From positions 7,028,501-7,092,500 of the forward strand of contig NZ_JAUSYD010000001.1 in assembly GCF_030816615.1 (NCBI RefSeq): a stretch of 64,000 nucleotides of DNA, read 5' to 3'. Positions 48,061 through 57,188 of the stretch are shown here, piece after piece (the stretch's first letter is position 1; the number at the start of each line of letters is the position of its first letter). The notes beneath the pieces were generated by a model, which was not told the DNA's origin, ran no database searches, and saw only the letters and a list, made by a program, of their open reading frames with translations. Source of the stretch: Streptomyces sp. B1I3. Its GTDB lineage: Bacteria > Actinomycetota > Actinomycetes > Streptomycetales > Streptomycetaceae. Position numbers and translations under genes: made by a program.

Positions 48061-48669
48061 TCAGCCGACGACGGTCGACCGGGACCGTGTTCGGGCCGCC
48101 ACCGGCTCCGTGAGGATCCCGGGGCCGGAGCCGAAAGGCCCGTCGGTCGTCGACCCGTACACCGGAAGGGGCGGTAGGGCGGTGGCGAAGGAAGGGGCGG
48201 GGAGGGTGAACCAGACGACCTTCCCCGCGTCGTCGCTCGGTCGTACGCCCCAGCTCTCGCTGACAGCGGCGACGAGTGCCAGCCCGCGCCCGGAGGTGGC
48301 GGAGGCGTCGGCATCGTTCACCGTCGGCAGCCGGGGGTCGTGGTCGTGGACGGAGACCGTCAGGCGGTCGAGCAGCAGCTCGATCTCGACGGTGCACGAT
48401 TTGTCCGGCTGTGCATGCCGGTGAACGTTGGTCAGCAGTTCTGTGACGCCGAGCGCGGCATGGTCGATCAGGGGATCGAGATGCCAGTAGCGCAATTGCG
48501 CCGAGATGATTCTGCGGACCTGACCGATCCGCGACGGCAGGGCCTGGAGCTCCACCGCGCAGTGCCTGCTTGGCTCGCTGATCACGGCTGCGACTCCCCG
48601 AAATAGGTCCGGAAGAAGACGAAGGGACGGATCCAGCAGATGGCTTACTGCTGTTTCTGGTCTGGTCAT
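48061..48669 (-). CDS. ATP-binding protein, RsbW-like serine kinase/anti-sigma type
   Basis: 202 aa from ATG 48669, with AGGGCGGA upstream. The open frame goes on to 48717. HATPase_c_2 fold (about residues 40-165): ALPSRIGQVRRIISAQL, the N-box LGVTELLTNVHRHA and the G-box SGRGLALVAAVSESWGVRP. The C-terminal tail is Pro/Gly-rich. Streptomyces has dozens of such small ATPases that phosphorylate anti-sigma antagonists or bind sigma factors. No partner STAS protein or sigma factor is adjacent. Regulatory role inferred from family. Confidence 0.87.
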   Translation of the reverse strand: MTRPETAVSHLLDPSLRLLPDLFRGVAAVISEPSRHCAVELQALPSRIGQVRRIISAQLRYWHLDPLIDHAALGVTELLTNVHRHAQPDKSCTVEIELLLDRLTVSVHDHDPRLPTVNDADASATSGRGLALVAAVSESWGVRPSDDAGKVVWFTLPAPSFATALPPLPVYGSTTDGPFGSGPGILTEPVAARTRSRSTVVG

Positions 48670-48754
48670 GCGTGGTCCGCCCTGCGTGGGCCCCGGCGAA
48701 GTGGTGCTCGCTGTCACCGCCGGTACACCTTCAGTGACGTGGGACCAGCGTGAC

Positions 48755-49120
48755 TCAGGGGGTTGAGCTCCGCAACTCGCGGTGTTCGTACGGCACCGCT
48801 GCGTCGGACCCGTTGCCGTGCCCGCCCCGCAGCACCGCCAGGAACCGGCGGACCGGGGCGGCGCCGCCCGGCCTGCGGTTGCGCTGGCCCATCGTCAGCC
48901 GGTAGCGCACCCCGTTGATCCTCGCCACCGCCGAGTCGGCCGCGAGGAACCACCGCTTTCTGGCCCTCACCGCGCTCACCGGTGCGCTGACGATCTCCCG
49001 GCCGTCGCTGGTCAGCAGCGCCACCCGGCCGTCCTTGACGATCACCTGACCCGCCCTGGTGAGGGAACGGGCCCACCGCTCGATCCGGACGTCGCTCGCG
49101 CGGAACTCTGCTTCGGCCAT
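48755..49120 (-). CDS. Hypothetical protein, 121 aa
   Basis: ATG 49120, with a GAGGGGGG tract 12 nt upstream. The first 80 residues look like a small beta-rich domain (WARSLTRAGQVIVKDGRVALL, TSDGREIVSAPVSAVRARKRW, VARINGVRYRLTM). The remainder is basic and Gly-rich. No signal or membrane segment. I do not recognise the family beyond similar Streptomyces hypotheticals. Divergent from the PLP enzyme gene (231-nt gap), next to the RsbW-like ATPase. Confidence 0.65.
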   Translation of the reverse strand: MAEAEFRASDVRIERWARSLTRAGQVIVKDGRVALLTSDGREIVSAPVSAVRARKRWFLAADSAVARINGVRYRLTMGQRNRRPGGAAPVRRFLAVLRGGHGNGSDAAVPYEHRELRSSTP

Positions 49121-49351
49121 GACGGCTCAGCCCCCCTCGTACCGGTTTCTCCTGAGAAGTGTGCCCCTTGCCGGGCCCGTCCCACCAGGGGCCGTCAGAC
49201 ATGGCCGCCCCCGATGGTGCCGCCCGCCTCGCGCGCCCGGGGCTCAGGTGCCAAGGAAGAGGCCATGGGGTATCAAAGTGAAGGTTTGTGCAGGTGGGGG
49301 GAATATCGTGAGCGGTACCGGAGTACCGCCGTCACGACAAGGAGCCCCCTG

Positions 49352-50485
49352 ATGGACGCCAGCGAGCACAGAGGTGACGGAGGGGTCGAGGCGACCGTGG
49401 ACGTCGACCGCAGCGACCCCGAGTACCGGGCCTGGCTCAAGGAGGCGGTGCGCAAGGTCCAGGCGGACGCCAACCGTTCCGCGGACACCCACCTCCTGCG
49501 CTTCCCGCTGCCCGAGGGGTGGGGCATCGATCTCTACCTCAAGGACGAGTCCACGCACCCCACGGGCAGCCTCAAGCACCGGCTGGCGCGTTCGCTCTTC
49601 CTCTACGGGCTGTGCAACGGCTGGATCCGCCCCGGCAAGCCGGTCATCGAGGCGTCCAGCGGCTCGACCGCGGTGTCGGAGGCGTACTTCGCCAAACTGA
49701 TCGGTGTTCCGTTCATCGCGGTCATGCCCCGCACCACCAGCCCCGAGAAGTGCCGGCTGATCGAATTCCACGGCGGACAGGGCCACTTCGTCGACGACGC
49801 CCGCAGGATCTACGAGGAGTCCGCACTCCTGGCGGCGGAGACCGGCGGACACTTCATGGACCAGTTCACCTACGCGGAGCGAGCCACGGACTGGCGGGGC
49901 AACAACAACATCGCGGAGTCCATCTACCAGCAACTCAGGATGGAGCGGTACCCCGAACCCGCCTGGATCGTCGCCACGGCCGGCACCGGCGGCACCTCCG
50001 CGACCATCGGGCGCTACGTCCGCTACATGCAGCACGACACGCGGATCTGCGTACCCGACCCGGAGAACTCCTGTTTCTTCGACGGCTGGACCCGCCAGGA
50101 CCCGCTGGCCACCAGCGACTGCGGCTCACGCATCGAGGGCATCGGACGGCCCCGGATGGAGCCGAGCTTCGTGCCCGGCGCCATCGACCGGATGATGAAG
50201 GTACCGGACGCCGCCACCGTCGCCGCCGTTCGCGTACTCGAGCGCGCCATCGGCCGCAGGGCGGGCGGTTCGACCGGCACGGGCCTGTGGAGCGCCCTGA
50301 GACTCGTGGCCGAGATGGTGGAGCAGGGCAGCACCGGCAGCGTCGTCACGCTCTTCTGCGATCCGGGCGACCGGTACCTCGACAAGTACTACTCCGACGC
50401 CTGGCTGAGCGAGCAGAACCTGGACATCCGGCCGTACACGGAGACGATCGAGCGCTTCCTGGCCACCGGGGCCTGGAGCGGCTGA
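49352..50485 (+). CDS. PLP-dependent cysteine synthase family protein
   Basis: 377 aa from ATG 49352, with AAGGAG at 49339-49344. Fold-type II PLP enzyme: substrate-proximal LYLKDESTHPTGSLKHRLARS with the Schiff-base Lys75, asparagine-loop equivalent EASSGSTAVSEAYFAKLIGVP, and the phosphate-binding ATAGTGGTSATIGRYV. Compared with CysK the N-terminus is extended, and a longer middle region has TTSPEKCRLIEFHGGQGHFVDD, as in the L-cysteine desulfhydrase-like Cds1 group. It may make or degrade cysteine. The reaction cannot be fixed from sequence. Monocistronic. Confidence 0.88.
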   Translation: MDASEHRGDGGVEATVDVDRSDPEYRAWLKEAVRKVQADANRSADTHLLRFPLPEGWGIDLYLKDESTHPTGSLKHRLARSLFLYGLCNGWIRPGKPVIEASSGSTAVSEAYFAKLIGVPFIAVMPRTTSPEKCRLIEFHGGQGHFVDDARRIYEESALLAAETGGHFMDQFTYAERATDWRGNNNIAESIYQQLRMERYPEPAWIVATAGTGGTSATIGRYVRYMQHDTRICVPDPENSCFFDGWTRQDPLATSDCGSRIEGIGRPRMEPSFVPGAIDRMMKVPDAATVAAVRVLERAIGRRAGGSTGTGLWSALRLVAEMVEQGSTGSVVTLFCDPGDRYLDKYYSDAWLSEQNLDIRPYTETIERFLATGAWSG

Positions 50486-50494
50486 ACCCGGCCC

Positions 50495-50510
50495 CCGGGA
50501 CGGATCCCGG
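50495..50510 (+). terminator. Small hairpin after the PLP enzyme gene
   Basis: CCGGGA (50495-50500) pairs with TCCCGG (50505-50510) across a 4-nt loop, 9 nt after the stop. The stem is short, so the call is tentative. Confidence 0.35.
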
Positions 50511-50551
50511 CCGCATCCGGATGCACGTCCGCGGGATGTGCGGGGCGGCGC

Positions 50552-50986
50552 TCAGTCCGCGAGGAGAGTGTCGAGCACACGGCCGAAAGCCCGTCGCCCC
50601 GCCGTCCTGAGAAGTGGGTCGCCCCACCGGGGCAGCAGCCGCACCCGCACCTCCTCGACCCAGATGACATGCGCTCCCGAGCCGGTCGGCCGGACGTCGA
50701 TCGACGCCCGGCCCAGCACCACGGACCCGCGCTTCTCCAGTTCGCACAGGCCCGCCCGGCCGGCTGCGGGCGGCAACCACCGCACCACTTCCATCGGGTC
50801 GTCGAACCCCAGCGGCCCCAGTCCCGTGCGGGCCACGAAGACCGTGCCCGTCCTGGTGGGCGGACCCGTCGGGACGGTGACCGAGGTGAGCGGGACGGTC
50901 CCCGCGTGCCGTTCCCAGTCGGTCACCCGGCGCCACGCCTCGGCGGCGGGGAGGGGAGTGAAGCGCTCGATCCGGAAGACGGCCAC
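50552..50986 (-). CDS. SRPBCC-family protein
   Basis: 144 aa from GTG 50986. A TACTAT box 10-15 nt upstream on the minus strand suggests a leaderless mRNA. START-like helix-grip fold: VFRIERFTPLPAAEAWRRVTDW at the N-terminus, DDPMEVVRWLPPAAG in the middle, and the long C-terminal helix LLRTAGRRAFGRVLDTLLAD. The family (polyketide cyclase/coronafacic acid ligand-binding type) binds hydrophobic molecules in an internal cavity. Ligand unknown. Confidence 0.83.
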   Translation of the reverse strand: MAVFRIERFTPLPAAEAWRRVTDWERHAGTVPLTSVTVPTGPPTRTGTVFVARTGLGPLGFDDPMEVVRWLPPAAGRAGLCELEKRGSVVLGRASIDVRPTGSGAHVIWVEEVRVRLLPRWGDPLLRTAGRRAFGRVLDTLLAD

Positions 50987-51043
50987 CCTCCGATAGTAGG
51001 ACGTCCGGCGCCTGTCGGCCGGGGAGCGGAACGCCCGGCCGGG

Positions 51044-51874
51044 CTATTCGTCCGCGGCGCCGCCCGCCACGACCAGGCCGGGCAGGTGCTCCTCGATCTC
51101 CTGGCGCGGACCGGCCGGCAGGCCCGCGTCCGTGACGAACGTGTCCACCTCGTCGAGCGAGGCGAACGAACTCAGCCCGACCGTGCCCCACTTGGTGTGG
51201 TCGGCGACCACCACGACCCGCCGTGCGGCGCGCACCAGGCGGCGGTTCGTCTCGGCCTCCGCGAGGTTCGGGGTCGAGAGTCCGGCCTCGACCGAGATCC
51301 CGTGCACCCCGATGAACAGCACGTCGAAATGGAGGGAACCGATCGCGCGGTCCGCGACCGGGCCGACGAGCGAGTCCGACGGCGTACGGACCCCGCCGGT
51401 CAGCACCACCGTCGCCGCCCCCGACCGCGTGCCACCGGCCGCCGTCGGACGCTGCGCGTCGTGGAAGACGTCGGCGACCCGGACCGAGTTCGTCACCACC
51501 GTCAGCCCCGGTACGTCCAGGAGGTGACGGGCCAGCGCGAACGTGGTCGTGCCGCCGGACAACGCGATCGCACTGCCGGGCACGGCCATCGCGGCCGCAG
51601 CCTGGGCGATCTCCTCCTTGGCGCTGAGCTCCAGCGTGGACTTCGCCTCGAAACCCGGCTCGTGCGTGCTCGCCTCGACGACCGGGACGGCGCCGCCGTG
51701 CACCTTCTCGATGACCCCCTGGCGGGCCAGCGCGTCCAGGTCCCGGCGGATGGTCATGTCGGAGACGTTCAGCTTGCGGGTCAACTCGTTGACCCGGACC
51801 CCGCCGCGCTTGCGCACGTCGTCGAGGATGAGGGCACGCCGCTGCTCAGCGAGCAGGTTCTGGTTCTCGCTCAA
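51044..51874 (-). CDS. DeoR/GlpR-family transcriptional regulator
   Basis: 276 aa from TTG 51874, chosen because homologues begin SENQNLLAEQRRALIL. The frame stays open to 52111. DeoR HTH in residues 8-60 (GGVRVNELTRKLNVSDMTIRR, LDALARQGVIEKVHGGAV). Sugar-phosphate-isomerase-like sensor domain with IALSGGTTTFALARHLLD, GVHGISVEAGLSTPNLAEAE and VVVADHTKWGTVGLSSF. It represses sugar-catabolic genes until a sugar phosphate binds. No sugar-catabolic gene is adjacent, so its targets are distant. Confidence 0.9.
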   Translation of the reverse strand: MSENQNLLAEQRRALILDDVRKRGGVRVNELTRKLNVSDMTIRRDLDALARQGVIEKVHGGAVPVVEASTHEPGFEAKSTLELSAKEEIAQAAAAMAVPGSAIALSGGTTTFALARHLLDVPGLTVVTNSVRVADVFHDAQRPTAAGGTRSGAATVVLTGGVRTPSDSLVGPVADRAIGSLHFDVLFIGVHGISVEAGLSTPNLAEAETNRRLVRAARRVVVVADHTKWGTVGLSSFASLDEVDTFVTDAGLPAGPRQEIEEHLPGLVVAGGAADE

Positions 51875-52116
51875 CGCCGGCCCCGGCCCTTCCCTCTGTC
51901 CGCACGGTCCGGCAGCGGCCTGCAGGACGGTCTCATCCTCGCACGCACTTCCGCCGGCGGTGCCACTGGGGAGATTCGGTGAGAGCGGTGCGCCGGGGGC
52001 CCCGCGTCCGCGACAGTGGTGACTGAGCATCAGCCCGGAGCCCGGCCCGGCACCGACCGGTCCCGCCGTTCCCCCAGGCCGCGAAGCCGGACGGACCAGA
52101 GAGCGAGACACCTCAA

Positions 52117-54552
52117 TTGCCTCCTGTCACCCAGCCCCCGCAGAGCACCGGGGCCGCACTGGAACTCCTCGTGCACGGTGTCGGCGGAACCACCCCGCAG
52201 GAGATGCTCGGCGACTGCCGTACGACCAGGGTCAGCGGTGACGCCACGGCCGCCATCCACCGGCGCACCGAGGACATCGAGGCCGAGCAGCAGCCGGACC
52301 GCCACCGGGACGGGCCCGTCGCCGAGGCCTACTGCTGGTCCAACCTCACCTCCGGCAACGGCTCCCGCGCCCTGTGGCTCCTGCTGCTCCCCTTCATGGT
52401 CGTCAACCTCGCCCACTGGATGCGGCCCACCGCCCAGGGGCACACCGCGGCGGTCCGGCTGTACGGGACGGTCGTACGGCTCGCCGCCCTCAGCCTCACC
52501 GTGCTGCTGACCGCCGCGGTCTGCGAGGTGGCCCTGGACCTGGTGGCCTGGCAGTGCGCGGGTGTGGCCCGGTGCTCCGGCCGGCGCTCCTGGCTGGGCT
52601 TCCTGTCCGCCCAGCAGGACGGCTGGTGGTCCCAGCCCGGACGCCGGCTCGCGCTCGCCTCACTCGTGCCCTCCGCGTTGGTGGGGCTGCTGTGGTACCT
52701 CTCCAACCGCACCTGGAGCGCCTACGAGTCGCAGCGCCCGCTGAGCTGGGACGAGTCCGAGGAGGACCCGGCGCCGCACCCCGCCCCGTCCGGCGCCCCC
52801 GTCGTCCGCCCCGCCCTCGGCCGGCCCGGATTCTGGTACGGCCGGCGGCTCGTGGCCCGACTGCGCGCCGCGCACACCGCTGCGGGGTTCCTGACGATCG
52901 CGGCCGCCGTCGGGGGCGCCGCCGCCCGGTACGACCGAGCCGCCGACGGGCCCGTACCCACGGTGGCCGGCGGACTGTTCCTGGCGGCCCTGGTCGTGTG
53001 CGGACTCGTCGTCGTCGCGGTGGTGTGCCGCCGTGGACGCAGCGAGCGGCGCCTGGACAACCGGCTCGACCGCACCGCCACCACGTTCCTGCCCGCCGCC
53101 GCGCTGGCCCTGCTGGTCGTCACCGCGGTGTACGCCGCCTGGTCGCGTCCCGGTTGGGTCTCCTCGGGCAGCCTGCCCGGAGAGGCGGCCTTCGGACTCC
53201 TCGCGCTGGGCCAGGGCGTCCTCGTCGTCGTACTCGCCGTGGTGGCGCTGACCCTGTACCGCAGCGCCCCCGAGCCGCGCACCATCCTCCACGGTCTCGG
53301 CGGCCCCGCCGTGGCGATGCTCGCCTGCGCCCTCGGCGGAGTGATGACCGGCGGGGTCGCCCAGCGCGTGGCGGACTGGCTCGACGGCCCCGGCACCCCC
53401 GGCATGGGCAGCGGTTCCGCCATACCGGGCCCGCCCGTACTCCTCAGCTGGCAGGCGTCCGTCATCCCCGTCCTGCTGCTGCTCCTGCTCGTCCCCGTCA
53501 CCTGGCTCGCGGTCCGCACCGCGCGGCGCGCCCGCCGGATGGGGCCACGGATCGAGGCGGAGTACGAGGAATCACGCCCCGACCACGGCCGCACCCGCCA
53601 CATCGCGCGCACCCGGGCCACGGCCGCACTCACCGACTCCGCGCCCCGGATCGTGGGTCTGCTCTCCGGCGCCACCCTGCTGCTCGGTGCCGGAGCCGCG
53701 GCCGGCGCATGGCTCAGCGACGAGGTCCCGGGCCTGGCGATGGACGGGGCGGGCCCTCTGGCCGAATCCCTCGCCGACGCGGCCCAGGCGACCGGATCGT
53801 GGATGATCGGCTTCGGCTTCGTACTGTTCGTCACCTGGGGGCGCAGGGCCTACCGCGACGTGTCCGCCCGGCGCACCATCGGCATCCTCTGGGACGTGGG
53901 GACGTTCTGGCCGCGCGCCGCACACCCCTTCGCGCCACCCTGCTACGCCGAGCGTGCCGTCCCCGACCTCTCGTCCCGGATGTGCGCCTGGACGGCCCGT
54001 ACCCGCGGCAGGCTCGTCATCTCGGGCCACTCGCAGGGCAGTGTGCTCGCCGCCGCCGCCGTCTGGCAGTTGCCCGACGCGGCGCGCAGCCGGGTCGCGC
54101 TGCTCACCTACGGCTCGCCGATCGAGCGGCTGTACGGGCGCTGGTTCCCGGCCTACTTCGGCCCCGGCCCCCTGGACGGATTGCACCGCTCCGTGCACTG
54201 CTGGCGCAACCTGTGGCGTGCGACGGACCCGATAGGCGGCCCGGTCCGGATCGACGAGGGCCAGGGACCCGAGGTGGACCTGGGCCCGCTCAAGGACCCG
54301 CTGGTCTACGGCCGCACCGCGGAACACCCGCTTCCCGCGCCGGTCCTGGGACACTCGGACTACCAGGCCGACCCCGTCTTCGCCGTGGCGCGAGCGGCAC
54401 TCCTGGAACGCCTCGGTCCGCCCGTACTGCCGCAGCAGGCGGGCGCCGGCTCCCTGCACCCCGGCCCGGGCACCGGCACCGAACGGGCCGGTGAGGGAGG
54501 CCAGGAGGCCGACGGGGGGCCTCAGGGGAGTACGGGGAGATCCTCCGGATAG
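52117..54552 (+). CDS. Large membrane protein with split alpha/beta-hydrolase motifs
   Basis: 811 aa from TTG 52117. It begins with TGAALELLVHGVGGTTPQEML, an oxyanion-type HGxG segment as at the start of lipases. Then comes a long membrane region (about residues 90-590) with some eight to ten hydrophobic segments in several blocks. Near the C-terminus (about residue 625) RLVISGHSQGSVLAAAAVWQL is a classic GxSxG nucleophile elbow (Ser in GHSQG). The catalytic parts are therefore separated by a membrane domain of some 500 residues. An acidic or His partner may be in ILGHSDYQADPVF-like sequence near residue 745. Acts in the membrane. Substrate, perhaps a lipid, is unknown. The end overlaps the convergent next gene by 31 nt. 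Confidence 0.78.
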   Translation: MPPVTQPPQSTGAALELLVHGVGGTTPQEMLGDCRTTRVSGDATAAIHRRTEDIEAEQQPDRHRDGPVAEAYCWSNLTSGNGSRALWLLLLPFMVVNLAHWMRPTAQGHTAAVRLYGTVVRLAALSLTVLLTAAVCEVALDLVAWQCAGVARCSGRRSWLGFLSAQQDGWWSQPGRRLALASLVPSALVGLLWYLSNRTWSAYESQRPLSWDESEEDPAPHPAPSGAPVVRPALGRPGFWYGRRLVARLRAAHTAAGFLTIAAAVGGAAARYDRAADGPVPTVAGGLFLAALVVCGLVVVAVVCRRGRSERRLDNRLDRTATTFLPAAALALLVVTAVYAAWSRPGWVSSGSLPGEAAFGLLALGQGVLVVVLAVVALTLYRSAPEPRTILHGLGGPAVAMLACALGGVMTGGVAQRVADWLDGPGTPGMGSGSAIPGPPVLLSWQASVIPVLLLLLLVPVTWLAVRTARRARRMGPRIEAEYEESRPDHGRTRHIARTRATAALTDSAPRIVGLLSGATLLLGAGAAAGAWLSDEVPGLAMDGAGPLAESLADAAQATGSWMIGFGFVLFVTWGRRAYRDVSARRTIGILWDVGTFWPRAAHPFAPPCYAERAVPDLSSRMCAWTARTRGRLVISGHSQGSVLAAAAVWQLPDAARSRVALLTYGSPIERLYGRWFPAYFGPGPLDGLHRSVHCWRNLWRATDPIGGPVRIDEGQGPEVDLGPLKDPLVYGRTAEHPLPAPVLGHSDYQADPVFAVARAALLERLGPPVLPQQAGAGSLHPGPGTGTERAGEGGQEADGGPQGSTGRSSG

Positions 54553-56963
54553 AGCATGGTGAGGTCGTCCGTACTCGGCTCCGGGAGCTGGGCGACCCGG
54601 CCCGCGTGCCGCTCGACCATCGACTCGAAGGTCTGCCGGGCCGTTCGGCCGTTGCCGAAGGCGGGACCCTTGGGAAGCGCCGTGAAGTACGCGAGCAGCG
54701 CTTCCCCGGTCCCGTCCGCCAGGCTGTACTCGTGCTCCTCGGACTGCTGCTCGACGATCCGCAGCAGTTCCTCGGGCAGGTAGTCGCTGAACGTGATCGT
54801 GCGCGAGAAGCGGGAGGCCACCCCGGGGTTGACGGTGAGGAAACGCTCCATCTCGTGTGTGTACCCGGCCACGATCACCACGACCGCTTCGCGGTGGTCC
54901 TCCATGAGCTTGACCAGCGTGTCGATGGCCTCCCGGCCGAAGTCGCGGCCGGAGTCCTCCGGTGACAGCGCGTACGCCTCGTCGACGAACAGCACCCCGC
55001 CGCGGGCCCGTTCGAACGCCTCCTGGGTGCGGATGGCGGTGGAACCGATGTGCTCACCGACCAGGTCCACCCGGGACACCTCGACGAGATGGCCGCGCTC
55101 CAGCACACCGAGCGAGGCCAGGATCTCCCCGTACAGCCGGGCCACCGTCGTCTTTCCCGTGCCGGGGGAGCCGGTGAAGACCAGATGCCGGCGCACCGAC
55201 GCCGCCTTCAGGCCTGCCAGCCGCCGGCGGCGGCCCACCTCGATCATGTCGGTGAGGGCCCGCACTTCGCGTTTCACGCTCTCCAGGCCGACCAGTGCGT
55301 CCAGCTCGCCGAGGACGGCGTTCGAGTCACGGACCGGCTCGGCCGGAGGCGCGGGCACGGGGGCAGGGGCCGGGGCGGCGGCCCGCTGCTCCGGCATCGC
55401 GCCGAGAAGGCCGGGTGTCGCCTGCGTCGCCGTCAGGACCGCCGGGGCCGGAGGGGCGGTGCGGAGCCCGCTCTCGTCGCTGGTGCACTCCTCCACCACG
55501 GGGCCACCGGGGCGTCCTTCGCCGTGCAGGGAGGTGCCGTCGGCGAACTCGTAACCACCGCGGGCACACCGCTCGGTACGGCAGCGGGTGAGGGTGGAAC
55601 GGCATCCGTCCATCACATGGAAGCCGTAGCCCTCGCTCCCCGTGACACGGCAGCTGTGGAAGGTCCCACGCCCCTCGGCCGAGACGTAGAAGCCGGCCTC
55701 GGCGGGTGAGGTGACCGTGCACCGCTCGATCGTCGGGTCGGCGCCCTTGGTGACGATGACGCCTGTCTGTGCCGCGTCGATGGTGCAGTTGTTCAGCGTG
55801 CCGCCGCTTCCGTGGTCGCGGAACCACGCTCCGGTGGACGCCTCACGGATCCGGCAGTCGTCGAGCTGGGCGGTGGCCCCGTCGCTCACGGAGACCGCGG
55901 TGTTGCGGATCTGGAAGAGATCGCTGTCCACGACGTCGGCGCGCGAACCCCGGTCGAGGACGAAGAGGGCGTCGGGGACGTCGTGGACGCGGCAGGAATC
56001 GAGTATCACCGTGGCGCCGTCGCTGACCCAGACCGCCGGGTAGTCGCCCGTACTGTCGTGGATCTCGCACTGGTTGGCATCGACACGGGTGCCCGGGTCC
56101 CAGATCGAGAGCCCGTTGCGGCCGAACCTGCGGACCGTGGACCGGGTCAGGGTGAGGACGGAACGCGAGCGCAGATCGATCGCGTTCTCCGGGATGTCGT
56201 GGATGTCGCAGTCGGCGAGGGTGAGGACCGCGTCGGTGTCCAGCGTGACCCCGTCCGCGGACGTGCGGTGCACGGTGCACTCGGTGAGGTGCGCGGCACC
56301 GCGGGCGGTCACCTGCACCCCGCTGCCCTTGATCTCGTAGATCTCGCAGCCGACGGCCTCCAGGCCGCTGCCCTCGCCGGTCACGCTGAGGCCCGCCCCC
56401 GACGCATGGTGGACGCGGCAGCGATCCAGCCTCGGGTGTGCGCCGTCGCGCACCGAGACGCCCGACTGCCCGGCCGAGACGATCTCGCACTCCTCGAACA
56501 CACCTCCGGCGCCGTCGAGTACGGCGATGCCCACCCCGGCCGGATTGTCGACGGTGCAGCGGCGCACGGTGGGCCTGGACGCGCCCCGCACCTCCAGGCC
56601 CACGGCCGACCGCGTCACGATGCGCAGATCCGACAGCTCGGGCGCGCCCCCCTCGACGAGGAGGGCGGGGGCGGCGGAGTCCTGACCCTCCACGTGGAGG
56701 TCCTGGATGACGGCGGAGGCCCGGACGGTGAGGGGGACGCCGTCGACCGGCGCGATCCGGACCGAACCGACGGAGCCCTCGGGGCCGCGCAGGGTCACCG
56801 CGCGATGGACGACGAGGTTCTCCCGGTAGGTGCCGGGGGCGACGGTGAGGACGTCACCGTCCGCTGCGGCCTCCAGAGCTGCGGCGAGGGAGGCGTATTC
56901 GCCCGTGCGGCGCCGCCATCGCGATGTGCCGGTGTGCGTCACCTGGACCGTGCCCTGTGCCAT
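54522..56963 (-). CDS. Right-handed beta-helix protein fused to a CbbX/EccA-type AAA+ ATPase
   Basis: 813 aa. Residues about 20-500 are a right-handed parallel beta-helix of 20 or so coils (repeat pattern such as TVRRCTVDNPAGVGIAVLDG), typical of pectate-lyase-like and NosD folds. A Pro/Ala linker (about 503-545) leads to an AAA+ domain at 550-800, with DALVGLESVKREV, Walker A GSPGTGKT (598-605), Walker B LFVDEAYAL (Asp661-Glu662), sensor and arginine-finger blocks (NPGVASRFSRTITFSDY). The AAA+ part resembles CbbX, SpoVK and EccA of type VII secretion. It has no signal peptide, so the helix is cytoplasmic and probably a recognition scaffold for an ATP-driven remodeller. Convergent with the membrane hydrolase, 31-nt overlap. 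Confidence 0.92.
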   Translation of the reverse strand: MAQGTVQVTHTGTSRWRRRTGEYASLAAALEAAADGDVLTVAPGTYRENLVVHRAVTLRGPEGSVGSVRIAPVDGVPLTVRASAVIQDLHVEGQDSAAPALLVEGGAPELSDLRIVTRSAVGLEVRGASRPTVRRCTVDNPAGVGIAVLDGAGGVFEECEIVSAGQSGVSVRDGAHPRLDRCRVHHASGAGLSVTGEGSGLEAVGCEIYEIKGSGVQVTARGAAHLTECTVHRTSADGVTLDTDAVLTLADCDIHDIPENAIDLRSRSVLTLTRSTVRRFGRNGLSIWDPGTRVDANQCEIHDSTGDYPAVWVSDGATVILDSCRVHDVPDALFVLDRGSRADVVDSDLFQIRNTAVSVSDGATAQLDDCRIREASTGAWFRDHGSGGTLNNCTIDAAQTGVIVTKGADPTIERCTVTSPAEAGFYVSAEGRGTFHSCRVTGSEGYGFHVMDGCRSTLTRCRTERCARGGYEFADGTSLHGEGRPGGPVVEECTSDESGLRTAPPAPAVLTATQATPGLLGAMPEQRAAAPAPAPVPAPPAEPVRDSNAVLGELDALVGLESVKREVRALTDMIEVGRRRRLAGLKAASVRRHLVFTGSPGTGKTTVARLYGEILASLGVLERGHLVEVSRVDLVGEHIGSTAIRTQEAFERARGGVLFVDEAYALSPEDSGRDFGREAIDTLVKLMEDHREAVVVIVAGYTHEMERFLTVNPGVASRFSRTITFSDYLPEELLRIVEQQSEEHEYSLADGTGEALLAYFTALPKGPAFGNGRTARQTFESMVERHAGRVAQLPEPSTDDLTMLYPEDLPVLP

Positions 56964-57188
56964 GGTGCTGCTGTGCCCCCGCCTCGTGCCGTGTGCGCTG
57001 CCTCGTGCCCGCCCGCATGCCGGCGCCGCCGTGTACCGGGCGGTTCCGGGTCCGCCTGCCGAGGAGTCGGGCGGGCCGGTCCACCGTAGCGCGCGTGACG
57101 GGCACGGGTTGACGGGGCGGCTGTGTCCCCGCCCCGGCCCCGGACGGCCCGTGAGGACGCCGGGGAACGGCCGGTGCGCACGGAGGTG

